Part shown: piece by piece, positions 46,246 through 60,577 of the stretch
How the letters are laid out: each line of letters starts with the position of its first letter
How positions within the stretch are numbered: position 1 is the first letter of the stretch
NCBI GenBank assembly: GCA_029204225.1
Contig: CM055097.1
Location: 61,100,229 to 61,164,228, forward strand
Direction: 5' to 3'
From: Diphasiastrum complanatum
Lineage: Eukaryota; Streptophyta; Lycopodiopsida; Lycopodiales; Lycopodiaceae
DNA: 64,000 nucleotides
Translations under genes and position numbers: made by a program
Notes under the pieces: generated by a model
The model's database searches: none
What the model saw: only the letters and a program-made list of their open reading frames with translations
What the model was told of the DNA's origin: nothing

Positions 46246-46881
46246 GCCCTGTGTTGAATGGTCTTAATGAAGATTTCTCTAACCTTATTCAATCCTATGT
46301 TATTCAAGGGGAGATACCATATATGAAGAGCCTACAAGGTGTGTTGGTGGCCAAGGAGGGTAGGCATGACTCAAGCTTGCAGGGATGGGGCAAATCATGG
46401 CAAAGGAAGGGGAGGAGAAGGCACTCATCATCAAAGGCAAAGGCAAAGGCAAGGGGAAAGCACATTCAAAGAAGAAGGACAAGGTCAAGGAGGAGAGTGA
46501 TGATGCATCACAATCTTCAACAAGTGGCAAGAAGGACAAATCCAAGATGAATTGCTTCTATTGTAGTAAGAAGGGGTATTTTGCTTCAAAATGCTTCAAC
46601 AAGAAAAAAGGCTTCTGGCAAGCGAGATAATCTCACTAAAAAGAGAGAGGAGAGTGAAAAGGAAGAATCACTCATGATGTCAATATACTCTTCTTCTAGC
46701 TTTAAAGATGAAAATTCTTGGTGGATAGATAGTGGCGCTAGTTCTCAGATGATAGTCAAAGAGGATCTTTCTCTAATCTTGCATCCTATGATGGCACTTA
46801 CACTGCAAATGATAATGAGTGTAAAATTGAAGGAATTTGTAGTGTGCCAATAGATCTAGGATCAACCAATATCTTAAAGCC

Positions 46882-46885
<4 letters not shown>
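46246..46885 (+). pseudogene. Ty1/copia gag-protease relic
   Basis: Gag frames read LNGLNEDFSNLIQSYVIQGE and LQGVLVAKEG, then shift to a Lys/Gly-rich linker. A zinc knuckle CFYCSKKGYFASKC follows with its His replaced by Tyr. Then comes the protease start SWWIDSGASSQM near 46,720. The sequence is cut off by a GA array at 46,886. Frameshifts and the lost zinc ligand mark it as dead. Confidence 0.8.

Positions 46886-46936
<51 letters not shown>
46886..46936 (+). repeat. (GA)n microsatellite, 51 bp
   Basis: A pure GA array that interrupts the copia protease relic, leaving no pol sequence beyond it. Confidence 0.95.
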
Positions 46937-46939
<3 letters not shown>

Positions 46940-47054
46940 GGAGACTAGGGTCGGTCACTGTTGCGCCGGCGCCTCAAAGGGCGCTGGGACTTGAGCGGTT
47001 TCCCCAACATGCGCTTAAGTCTAACATTCATCCGAACTCGAAAAAAGAGAATTC

Positions 47055-47182
<128 letters not shown>

Positions 47183-47312
47183 TTCTAATCTTAAATTCTA
47201 ATAAATTTCTCTATCTTACATACATACACATCTCTTTATCTCGATCTCTCTCTATACTTCATTCTATCATCCTCTCACATAAACCAAATAAAAAACAAAA
47301 AATTCTTACAAG

Positions 47313-47457
<145 letters not shown>

Positions 47458-47737
47458 ATAACATTCAAATCTTATGGGAAAGCAAAAATCTCTGAGTTTT
47501 AGACTTATCCAAGAGGACAATCAATCTCAAAAGTGTTGGTTCAACATGTTTATATGCATTCAAAACTAAATCTACAGAATTTTAATATTTATGATCATCA
47601 AAAATGTAGTTGTAAGTTAATCACATTGCTTGCATCTTTGTGCTTTGATTATGTTTTCTAGCTTGGAAACTTATGGAAATCATATCATTTATCATATACA
47701 TATTTCATTCTTGCAAATTTATATCCATCAAGCATAA

Positions 47738-48167
47738 GTGAATGGGAGCCAACACAATCCCTTGCAGGTATATTGGAAGTCATTCATTCATATTTTGGAA
47801 AATTACAATATAGAGAAAAAATCCCAAAAGAGCTTGCAAATAGTGGTATATTCTTCTATGAAGAGTCCAAATTCATTCCATATATGCATGGAGGATTTGG
47901 AAATCTTGAAGAGATTCAATTGCTAACTTTTGGCAGTGATGAATGGCTCAGTCATGATAGTAGTGTGTCAGAATCCTTTAGATGCAAATAGTATTATTGG
48001 ATGTGAAAAATTCAATGAAAGTAACTACTAGATTAAAACTCATTATATTAAGTTGGTTGCTTTCTTCAAACATATTTGTTGAGTTTTTTCAAGAGCAAGT
48101 ACCTACTTTATTTGTTTGTAAAGAATTACCAGATGATACTCTTTTAGATATGATGGATAAAGGTTGA
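47738..48167 (+). other. Unidentified protein-like frames
   Basis: The frame 47,773-47,991 reads EVIHSYFGKLQYREKIPKEL, then FFYEESKFIPYMHGGFGNLE and LTFGSDEWLSHD. After a shift near 47,985, another frame continues LLDVKNSMKVTTRLKL and VEFFQEQVPTLFVCKELPDD. An AG acceptor (CCTTGCAG) precedes 47,769. Composition is protein-like, but I do not recognise the family and a frameshift is needed to join the parts. Confidence 0.3.
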
Positions 48168-49381
48168 TGTAATAGACAGTAGGAGACATAGACTATAGAA
48201 TTAAAAAAGCTTCTATGACTTTACATTATCATATTGAGAAACACATGCTTAGTCTTACATTTAGTTACTAGAGATGGAAAAAAATAAGTGAGACTTGGAT
48301 GCCACTAGATCAAGACCTTGAAATGGACAGTCACACAAATCGAAAAGAGGTGCACACATTATATACAATGAAGAGGTTCTAACTATGATTAAAATGGAAG
48401 AGCATTGGAGCATTGAAACAGAGCTTGTCCTCATGTACAATGAACTTCTATCTGACATTCATCATAGATGAAAATTGGTACTAGTTCATTGCTTATCATT
48501 TTTTACTCATTGTTAGTCATGAGAAATATAATTATATGCCATGAATATTCAGACTAACACTTTGGTTTTCGTACGGGTATGAGAAAGATAGGAGTTGATA
48601 ACAAAATGCAAGGATCTTCCTACAACAATCAACATTGTAGAAGAACAATGAAATTTCTTAGAATCAATTGTACCAATTCGTATCTTTATTCAATAGAAGA
48701 CCACCCGAATTTGAGTTTTAGTACAAATGTATGAATGATTTTTCTATATTTTGTGTATACCTATATCTGTATATCTATCTATCTATTGAGACACTTTCCA
48801 ATTCTCTATCTTTATTTTGAATCTAAACATTATTTGGTTTAGAAGGGGGCACTATATAAGGTATTGCATTCGCAAGGATACTTAAAATGAATTCTTGTCT
48901 GAATATGTCACTAGGTGAAAACTGCAAAAAATAAACATGAAAAAATCAATAATCATGTAGAATTAAACATCTCAAAATTAGTACATATTGGATGTTGACC
49001 ACAAGAATTTGATGCATTCTATTAAAATTTACCTTTGTAAGGTCGACATTTCTTGAAGGTTATACCACTCAGAAAAAAAAAATTGCCATTGTAGAGGGTA
49101 TACCACGACAACTGAACAAGTCATTCTGTTGGAGATTCTACTATAATAGATACACACATTTAGAAAAGACTGGAAGATATGTTTGAATTTTAAATATTTA
49201 CCTCAATGTTGACAACATTCAATTTTCCAAGGGGAATATTCACACCATGAAAATATATCATGATTGCTGGAAGCAAGCCATCCACATCTTTGTTGGTGTT
49301 CTTGGCTGAATTCATCTTTATACAATATAAGTTTAAAACATTATCTACAATTTTATTAAATGAGATAATATCTAAACTCTA
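48168..49381. other. AT-rich spacer
   Basis: No gene, repeat boundary or motif could be supported here. Confidence 0.45.
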
Positions 49382-51142
49382 GTGCTCACTACAAGATTAG
49401 AAGAAAGAACGCATCAGAATGTTAAAAATGGGATATCAATCAGCCGTGATATTGTCTTCCTTGAAGACAAGTTCTATGATTTTAAGCAGAATCAACAAAT
49501 TCAGGAGTTTGTCCCAAGAACTCCATTCACCATCGATAGGCCTGGACCTACAATTGTTCAACCACAACGTGATGACATCCTTGTCATACACCCAGGAACC
49601 CTGCAGTTCAAAGATCTACTCGACAATGATAACAAACTAATCGATTCATCCCTCAGGCGTTTATTAGTCATGATGAACCTGTCTCTGTTGCAGAAGTATT
49701 GTCAATGTTAGATGCAGACAAATGGAAAACTGCCATGGATGCTGAGTATAACTCATTGATGAAAAATAAGACATGGAGTCTTGTTGATCCTCCTGTAGGT
49801 ACAAAACTGATTGACACTAAATGGATTACACTGACACTTTCAGTCCAGTGGTAAAGCATCAATCTATTCAAATCTTGTTGGCTATAGTTGCTGCAGAGGA
49901 TCTGGACATTCATCAGATGGACGTCCAGACAACATTCCTTAATGGATACATTCAAGAAGAAATTTATTTCTATCAACCAGAAGATTTTGTCCTTCAAGGC
50001 CTAGAGCATAAAGTATGCATATTGCAAAAGGCTCTCTATGGGCTCAAGCAAGCTCCTAGGGCCTGGTTTGAAACTTCTTGTTGCAGCACCAATTTACTTC
50101 TTGTTTTGCAAATTCAAATGTGCATCTCAAGCATAATGGCCCAAGCTATGTCATAATAGCACTATATGTCGATGATTCTTTAATTATCAACAATTCTATT
50201 CAGTTATTGCTCGAAGCGAAATCTTTACTTTCACAAGAATTTGAATTGACTGATCTAGGCCCGATTCACTACCTACTTGGTATGGAGATCACCAGAGATC
50301 GTGCTAGCATAAGAATTACTATAAGCCAAGAAGCCTATCTAACCAATGTATTTCACATATATGGCATGGAGGGTTGTAAGCCGATAGATTCACCCATGGA
50401 TCCAGGATCCAAACTATCAAAAGACATGTGTCCCATAATCGAAGCAGAACAGAAAGAAATGTGCAGATACCCTTATCAGTCGATAATCGGATCAATAATG
50501 TATTCTATGATCTGCACTCGACCTAATCTTGCATATACAATAAGCACACTACCACAATACATGTCCAATCTAGGCTTACAACATTGGAATGCTCTTCAAA
50601 GAGGATTGAAGTACATTCAAGCTACAAAGCACTATGCTTTGTGCTATAATGGAAACACAGAAGTTGCACTCACATCTATTCAGATTCTGACTGGGCACGA
50701 GATGTTGATACTAGAAAAGCCACATCTGGTTACATCTGTTTTCTTGCAAGAGGACCCATTTCATGGAACAATAGAAAATAGAAATGCATTTCTCTGTCCT
50801 CTACAGAATCTGAATATGTTGCAGCTACATCAGCAGTAAAGGAGATTATTTGGTGAAGGTTACTACAAAATCTACAATTTCTACAAATCAGTCCAACTAT
50901 ACTCCAGTGCGACAATCAGAGCTGTATAACTCTATCTCTGAACCCACAAACTCATTATAGAACTAAACACATAGAAGTTGAGTTTTATTTTCTTAGAGAG
51001 AAATTTGAAAGTAAAGAAGTTGTACTAATTTACTGTCATACTGACAATATGTTGGTTGACATTTTGATAGAACCCTTGTCAAGAGAGAAATATGCTACTT
51101 TGGTAGGTACGTTAAATCTCAATCCAGATTCAGATTACTACT
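49382..51142 (+). pseudogene. Ty1/copia pol relic (integrase end to RNase H)
   Basis: Order of pieces: integrase C-terminus GISISRDIVFLEDKFYDF; RT beginning MDAEYNSLMKNKTWSLVDPP-like and GTKLIDTKW; a deletion of some 50 codons; then [58 protein letters not shown] near 50,165, TDLGPIHYLLGMEI and RNase H pieces to 51,140 (CLSREKYATLVGTL-like). Frameshifts at about 50,075 and after 50,650. It ends at a polypurine tract and LTR start. The 5' half of the element is missing. Confidence 0.85.
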
Positions 51143-51152
51143 AAAGGGGGAG
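51143..51152 (+). other. Polypurine tract of the 49-51-kb copia element
   Basis: AAAGGGGGAG immediately precedes TGTTGGAG, the start of a 3' LTR, just after the last Pol codons. Confidence 0.8.
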
Positions 51153-51640
51153 TGTTGGAGTTAATCTTACTCTTACTCATTCTAACTGCCCTCTAAATTC
51201 ACTCAAGGAAATCACTCTCTTAGAAACAGTAAGCATAAATAAACTCCTTCTCACACATTAGGGAAAATATGGGCTCAAAATGGGCCCTTTAAAAAATTTC
51301 ACTTTAGAGAGAGGTTACGTAGAGAGAGAATGCAAACCGGTAACTTCTGGTCGTCGTTTTGCCCGACGTTTAACTAGTATGGTTAACTTCAGACAATAGT
51401 TAGTTTAGCATGAGATGTAATAACTTCTCTTCATGCTCATTCCAAAATTCGGGACTAGAGCTTTAAGACTAAAAATCTTGGTGTGCTCAATGCAAAAACT
51501 GAAGCGGGAGAGGCAAAACTTTTGAAATCACTGTATGCTTATAGTGAAATATGAGGCGGGACAATTTTTCAATGCAACATAAACATTACAAAAGTAAGGA
51601 ATGCTAGATCTATTTATATTGATTTACTGTAGGTAGATTC
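51153..51640 (+). repeat. Copia 3' LTR (right end not determined)
   Basis: It starts TGTTGGAGTTAATC directly after the polypurine tract. No 5' LTR is present in the window for comparison, so the right boundary near 51,640 is a guess set by the start of the unrelated gene at 51,657. Confidence 0.55.
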
Positions 51641-51656
51641 ATTTACATGATTGTAG

Positions 51657-54015
51657 CTTTAACAATGGCAATGTTCCATTTGCATGTTGCTGTTCCGATG
51701 GAAGCACTCCAATTATTAAGAAAAATGCGAAAGTTGTAGAGAATGCTGTAGCAATAGTTAGAGAGTTGAGAATGAATAATCATATGAATATAAATTTGTG
51801 GGTGGATGGATCAATTTATCCTAATGATCCAGCTACCAATTTGTGTCCAGATTTTAAGTCCGTAACTCATCTTCTCAGATATGTATGTGAAGGAAATAGC
51901 GGATTACTTGGATATTGTCAAAGGTTGCGTGATATTGGAATGCATAGCATATCTTGTCTGAATCAACTATTAAAGTTTGCTAATCAACAATTGCAACGTG
52001 CAAATCAACAATTGCTTCATTATGTGCAACACACTAGTCTGAAAACAATGCACTCAAGAATGCTATGTCAGAGTTGAATGCAACTGTCACTACTCTTCGA
52101 GGATCAAACCAAGAAATGTTAGAATCCATGGAAAAGTTGCGATCCGAGAGTTTAAAATCTGCCGTTGATCTAAAAGTTATCAATAAGGCAATGATGAAGA
52201 GGAAAAGAAAGAGAGTACCGATGAAGAATATTGATGACCTATCTACACATAGCGGCAATCAGAAAAAAAGAATCTGAGCATTCATGTTGTCATCTAAACT
52301 GTTTATTTGATTTGTATATGTCATTTAAGTTTGATTTGCACTTGATAGCATGGATTATATATTTATTAAACATAATTTGAGTTTCATATGTTTGTTGCAG
52401 ATCATGTTTGGTGGCAAAGGACTATTTAACAGATCGTTCATGCATTGGTTCATCTTTAAGTCATGTTTTACCAAGAAAGTCAGCAAAGGATATGATAAAA
52501 AATGCTCGGTTTGAAAAAATGAAAAATGAAATTGTAGAGACTGTTTTGATTAAGGTTCAATCATACTTGGATGCGAATGTGATACAAGGTGCATGTGATG
52601 TATCTGGAATTAGCAGATATGCTTATTCTACTTTTTTTAGAATAGTTAAAGAAGCTTTTTCCCAAGTGATGGTGAGAAAATTAATCTTCCGCGTCCATAT
52701 CAGATAAGATCAGCTAGAAATTTTTATATTGACGGAATGTTCAAAGTAGTTGGCCAACCACTTCATATAACTGAATTATACAAATCAAAATATGGTGAGC
52801 TCACTTACAACGATTGCAATGATATTTTTCTTGATATTGAAAATGTTCTAAAATACATTATTCGATTCTATAAACTAGACAAACATCAAGTAAATGGAAA
52901 GATCATTATTGTAATAAAATTGGATGAATCTGAAATCATCAAGGGTCAGACGTTGGAACGTGTGAGTGTCACTTTGGTGAACAAAATTTCAGATACAGAT
53001 GATCGAACGTTTACTGTTCAATCGAAAAATCACATATGGTGGTTGGCGGCATTCCAGGTATACATTTCAATTTTCATTTAGAATATCTATATTAACAATT
53101 TATACCTTGCTAGTTTTAATTGACATGTCATGCATTGCTTGTTTCTCTACAAGTCTTGAAAGAGGACCATAAAATACTATCATGGATATTTTCAAGAACA
53201 AATTATGGCGAGATTATAAAGAGACATTTGAAGGGTGAGAAATTTACAGTTGAAAAGCATGGAAGTTTTCAAAATCAATGGCACCTTGCAGGGGATTTGA
53301 AAACATTAAAATGTATGTATAATGTCTCTCATGGGGCAACATTAAAGCATCCATGTCTTTATTGCATGAAGGATTGCTACAATATGAATTTGGGACGATC
53401 AACAAACACTGGCCCAACACGAGAAGCTGAAGATACAAATATGAAAAGTGTTCTGCCAATTCCATTAAAATATTTTCACATATGCACATTGCATGCTGAG
53501 GTTCGTATTATTGAAAAGCTAATTTACCTGCATATTCTACTAGCATGGAATCATAAACCAAAGTCAGTGGCTAAAGCAGCAATTAGGAGGTTGGAAATAG
53601 TTTAGTCAAATGCAGGACTACATAAAGGAAATGTCATGATTGAAAAAAGTGACACTCTCAGGGAAAAAAGGAAACATTCCTAATAAGCCATCAATTGGAG
53701 GTGCTAAAGCAAGAAGATTCTTATCCAATCACACATGCAAATAATCAAGTGTCAGATACGAAATTTGGAGAGAAATTGTTCAAGCCACACGAACATTGGA
53801 AGGAAGTAATCGAGTGGACCAACTTAGACAAACTCATAGGTGTTATCAGGAAAGAAAACCTATCATCAGAAGGTATGAGGACTTTGCAAAATCATTGCAC
53901 CACATTTGTAAAATCTGTACATGATTGTTGGGGAAAAGACAACGTTACTCATTACATGGTGCTAATCTATATCATAGTGTTTTCTTTTGTAGCATCTAAC
54001 ACGTGCCAAAAGTAG
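51657..54015 (+). pseudogene. Unidentified multi-exon gene, transposase-like, frame-shifted
   Basis: Segment 1 (51,657 to about 52,275) codes NGNVPFACCCSDGSTPIIKK, NLWVDGSIYPNDPATN and a Gln/Asn-rich then coiled-coil part (MSELNATVTTLRGSNQEM, basic KRKRKR), with a frameshift near 52,043. Segment 2 (after TTGCAG at 52,400) codes VAKDYLTDRSCIGSSLSHVL and SGISRYAYSTFFRIVKEA, shifts near 52,670, then NLPRPYQIRSARNFY, IDGMFKVVGQPLHI, IIIVIKLDESEIIKGQ and DDRTFTV to a GTATAC donor at 53,057. Segment 3 (after CTACAAG near 53,153) codes NQWHLAGDLKTLKCMYN, HPCLYCMKDC and PLKYFHICTLHAEVRIIEKL. After another shift near 53,640-53,700 it continues HWKEVIEWTNLDKLIG and CWGKDNVTHYMVLIYI. The pattern (Asp, GDLK, CxxC, His-rich, Glu) resembles cut-and-paste transposases, but I cannot name the family. 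Three shifts suggest a pseudogene or assembly errors. Confidence 0.55.
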
Positions 54016-54219
54016 AATCCAAACTTGTCTATGTTCCTCAATCCATTTTGGGAGACTGATCTAGATTATCTTGTTTTGTGGAATATTTGAGATCTATCTC
54101 AAATCTAGTTTCTGATCTAGTGGGGCTTAGTGCTTGTGCTAGTAAGGCGATACCAAGTGGCACAATCAAAAGATTGAATACATATTTCTATAACTAGATT
54201 GTTGAGCTATTGCACACAT

Positions 54220-55055
54220 GTTTTGCTAGGTTGCTCGACATTATGCAAAAACACTTTTTTGGCATTTTGTCTTATATGTTGATCTATCATTATTTTATCA
54301 ATTTAAATCAGTAAGAGAAAAAAAGTTTATTTATTTTGTCATTGGTTTCTATTCTATGATGCCATCATGATGTGATTTACATTTTATGTAGTCCCACATA
54401 ATAGTTACAAACTTATTCTGATTCTTATGTATGGCTTTTATTATGTACCTTCAACATATTGTATTTAAAAGGATGTAAAGTAGTTGATATTATCAACAAA
54501 GCTTATAGAAATTTATATCCTAATCCAAATCCAATGACTATTTTCATTATAGTATGCTATATATCTCAACAATACTTACTATAGTAAGATAAAACTATTT
54601 AGTCGTCAGATTACTGAACATGCATGTCTGACTTTGGTAGTACAAACAAGGATTCTAGTTTTATATAACTTGATTTCATATTGCTTCAAAATAACATTAT
54701 GTTTTTCTTATATATGATAGTTGCAAGACCCATCAATATTCACATGAAACATAAACTCTATTTTTTTCATGGTGTATTAAGTGATTTGACATTATAATTT
54801 ATCTCAAAATATTTCATTATTAGCCTTCCGGAATGAAAGACAAAATGATTTAAGACATGTTGTAGTGAATAGCTTTGTTGGATTAATGATAAGTTATTGT
54901 CATTTTTTTATTGGGACCAGACAAAGTAGCATAATGTAATTCATCTTTGCAAATGCATATAATATAAATTGAGTATGTTTCCTTGAATAAATCAATTGTC
55001 TTGTTCTCTTGCATGTCAATCGGTACACATATCAAACAATGAGGAATGATGTCCA
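54220..55055. repeat. AT-rich dispersed repeat, copy B
   Basis: It shares ordered landmarks with 33,590-34,345, including TAGGTTGCTCGACATTATG, TGCCATCATGATGTGAT, AGTAAGATAAAACTAT and TGTCTTGTTCTCTTGCATG-type segments. It lies just 3' of the unidentified gene and might be the non-coding end of the same mobile unit. Confidence 0.4.
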
Positions 55056-57779
<2,724 letters not shown>

Positions 57780-58199
57780 AAATGAAAATCAAGATTTTTT
57801 TGATGATATAAGCTAGATATGAGCCTTCTTTGGCATGTCCAACCAGGTTGGGTGCCCTACCCACCTTCATTTGAATGCCAATAACCCTCTCAAGAAAATC
57901 CATTTGGCTTAAAATCGATTGCACCACAAACTAGACTTTCGATAGCTTTCCAATAAGCTATCATGCACTAGATTTTGATCTACCTTGGAGGAACACCAAC
58001 CATTCAAAGTTAGGTGATCTCACATGTGTCTAAGCACATCAGTCCATACAGTACTTAGCATGGATCAAATCAATATGATTTTGATCCCTCTTGATCCAAA
58101 AATCCCCTAGATTGCATCAAAATTCTACGTTACTCTCAAATTTGAGTTTTTCAAGCAATTTTTCATCAAGATTGATGCATGCAAATCATCCTTATGCTA
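57780..58199 (-). repeat. Copia leader fragment
   Basis: It is similar in order and sequence to 25,490-25,900 (GGTGCCCTACC, CACATGTGTCTAAGCAC, TTGATCCAAAA). It lies directly inside a degenerate iMet primer site, so it is the 5' leader of a minus-strand copia element of the 24-kb family. Confidence 0.6.
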
Positions 58200-58211
58200 G
58201 CTCTGATACTA
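58200..58211 (-). other. Degenerate primer-binding site, tRNA-iMet type
   Basis: On the minus strand TAGTATCAGAGC differs by one base from the canonical TGGTATCAGAGC. It sits between leader and LTR in the expected order. Confidence 0.75.
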
Positions 58212-58550
58212 TGTCAAAAATTTCACATATTTGGAGACTTCCAAAACAACATGATTGATCTCCTAAGGTGTGTGTGATTGCACATGAATCTATCTCTTGA
58301 TTTATGCAAATAATTTAGCTTGACAATATCAAGGCAAGAGCTTACAAATATGCATTCTATCATCCAAAAACTATCATTCACATAGTGAGAACACTTGATG
58401 AAAAAAAATAAGTATGAAAATTTGTTGCTCTTGGGTAGATAGAGAAGGTGCAAGGCTTTGCTCTCAATAGAGAGAGAGAATGTAGAAAATTTCTAAGGGT
58501 TGGAGCCAACTCTGATCAGAAGACTAAGTGGCAATACAAGCTCTCTCACA
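58212..58550 (-). repeat. Copia 5' LTR fragment
   Basis: It begins TGTCAAAAATTTCACA and shares CTCCTAAGGTGTGT and GGGTAGAGAGAGAA-type segments with the LTR at 23,277-24,099. It is truncated near 58,550, before the CCAAT array would be reached. Confidence 0.6.
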
Positions 58551-58552
58551 CT

Positions 58553-58623
58553 CTCATAGAGTGGCTCGGGATCCAAGAAGGATGGAAACAAAGCTCATAG
58601 AGTGGCTCGGGATCCAAGAAGGA
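58553..58623 (+). repeat. Two-copy direct repeat, 41-bp period
   Basis: CTCATAGAGTGGCTCGGGAT starts at 58,553 and again at 58,594, each continuing identically for about 30 bp. It lies at the breakpoint between the truncated LTR and the third copy of the unidentified repeated ORF, so it may mark a repair junction. Confidence 0.85.
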
Positions 58624-58629
58624 CCGTGA

Positions 58630-58950
58630 CCACTCTCATTATATCACTCATTCATGGCTAAGTTCTGAAGTATTGAGGTACGTGGTGTCAGTGCTTAGAG
58701 ACTGTCAATTTTTGGTGAATCTATGGTCATTTTATTGTATCAAGTAGATCTTGAAGATGGATTAGTGCTACCTACTAGTTATATGGAGTCATGTGAAGCT
58801 GAATTAGCATCATTATTGTACTTTTTTACTCATGGATTTCCAAGAGTTGATGGTCCTTTGTGACAAGATGGCAATGGATGCTCATTCATGTAGTTTCATG
58901 GTGGAGACATATCAAGGAAGGACAAATATGGAGGAGACATGCAAGCATTG
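58630..58950 (+). repeat. Unidentified repeated ORF, copy 3 (interrupted)
   Basis: Segment 58,630-58,680 (CATTATATCACTCATTCATGG) and segment 58,855-58,945 (GACAAGATGGCAATGGATGC) match consecutive parts of the minus strand of 29,770-29,920. About 170 bp of unrelated sequence is inserted between them. The reading frame is not maintained. Confidence 0.65.
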
Positions 58951-59886
58951 GTTGATTACTCACATTTTTGTTTGGTTGCTGTTATTTTCCAGTCAACATG
59001 TTTAGAAAATTTGAGACTTTTTGAATACTTTGGGACTTAAACCATGTAGTTAAATAGGCTATTAGACAAGACACCTTGACGAACGATGTTCGTCAAGAAT
59101 GCCCATGGACTATCCAAGTAAGTGCTAGACAACTAAGCTTTGATGAACAATGTTCGTCAAGAAATTTTGTTCAATTTCTCTTATAAAAGAAAATACATGA
59201 GACTTGCACAAGGCTCAAAATTACTAAACATGTCTGAGTTCAAATGAGGAAGCATGGAGGTATCATTGCATTTACATTCTATTTGATTTCATACAGAATG
59301 AACAATGAAATGGATGGAGTTCAAATCTGCACTGTCTCATCTCAACACTTCATTTTCTAGTTACATCTTAATATGGAAAATTCATGATAGAAATAGTGAA
59401 GTATCCAATTTGGACACTATTGTCTATATCATGAACCAATCATGAATGGTTCTATTTTGGAAATTATAAAACTTTTAAAAAGGAGTTCTATACTTAGGAT
59501 GGAGATCATTCTAAAGTTGGATCAAAGTTGTATGGTTAAAACTATGCTAAAACTAGTTGAAGAGGGAGTGTGAAGAAACTTAACTAGTTTTGTCATTTGT
59601 TATTTGGCATATTGAGGCCAATTGTACATAACACTGATCTAAATGGTCAAGAAAGGCTCACAAAAAATCATGATTCTCTATTTACTTCCACTTGGCATGA
59701 CCACTTCTTGATATACATCCTTTGGATTTGGTGATTGTTAATTTGTTTGGTGATTGTGTACGTTTTTCATTAAACTTTGTTCGTTTTGTTCTATCGATGG
59801 GGCAACTTGTCTCGATATGATACATAAGGACTTAGGAAATGTCGGACCTCATTACAGTTATTCCAATTTCCTTCTGCGTGAAACGT
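58951..59886. other. AT-rich spacer
   Basis: No gene seen. Two diverged copies of TTGATGAACAATGTTCGTCAAGAA-type sequence near 59,073 and 59,136 form a small direct repeat, each with internal dyad symmetry around GAACAATGTTC. Confidence 0.45.
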
Positions 59887-60577
59887 CTATTTTGCAGTCT
59901 CGGTAATACCGCGTGGAGGTTGCTTTCTGAATATGATGAGCGTCATATGGTTCTTGGTCTGAAATTTGAAAATAGAAAAGTTTGATCCACCTGAACATGC
60001 TGGATCAAACTTCAAAGTGTCAAAGCGATTACTCATCGGTGTATCAGCATCATAGTACATACCAGAAGGGAAGCAGTTTATCTTCACACGACTCTAGGAA
60101 GGGCACAGTAGCCAAGCCAAATCGAGCCTGTAGAAATTCAAGGCTCAAGTTCGGCTGCAATATCTCATCAACATTGATGGTTCCCAGCACGGACAGATGC
60201 TTCCACTTCAGCTGATTATTTAAGTGTCAGAGTCCAGGTGAACTTCAAAATAGAAATTGTATCGACGCCTACTATGACACTATCAGTCACTATGTTAATA
60301 ACGTGGGCTATCATCAAGCAGTGGGTTTCGGATCTCAAGTTCTCAACTGTCAAAATTAATCATAACTGCCTTTCCCGGTCATGATTCTTGAAGGTGAGAT
60401 GGCCCCCAGTCTCCCCAACACGTTGTGTACCACCCATGCATCTGCTGAATCTCACTAAATATGAAGTGGGTATGTCAGGAAATTACCATCAAGGAGATGC
60501 AGCAGACCGTCACATCCGCAACTTTGGCATGCATGTCCTTAGCCATGTCCACTGTCGAGTGGCCTCAACCTGAATTA
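59887..60577 (-). other. Possible exons of an unidentified gene
   Basis: On the minus strand three protein-like pieces occur. About 60,577-60,487 gives MAKDMHAKVADVTVCCISLM before a GTAATT donor. 60,211-60,063 gives KWKHLSVLGTINVDEILQ and LQARFGLATVPFLESCEDK between a CAG acceptor and a perfect GTATGT donor. 60,087-59,887 gives PSGMYYDADTPMSNRFDTLK and NFSIFKFQTKNHMTLIIF. The second and third are in different frames and overlap across the donor, so either they are not joined or a base is lost. I do not recognise the protein. Confidence 0.35.

Noticed and set aside
46937-47040. GC-rich segment as a 5S rRNA or tRNA gene
   Set aside because: No box A/box C arrangement or cloverleaf could be recognised; its composition is merely unusual beside the microsatellites.
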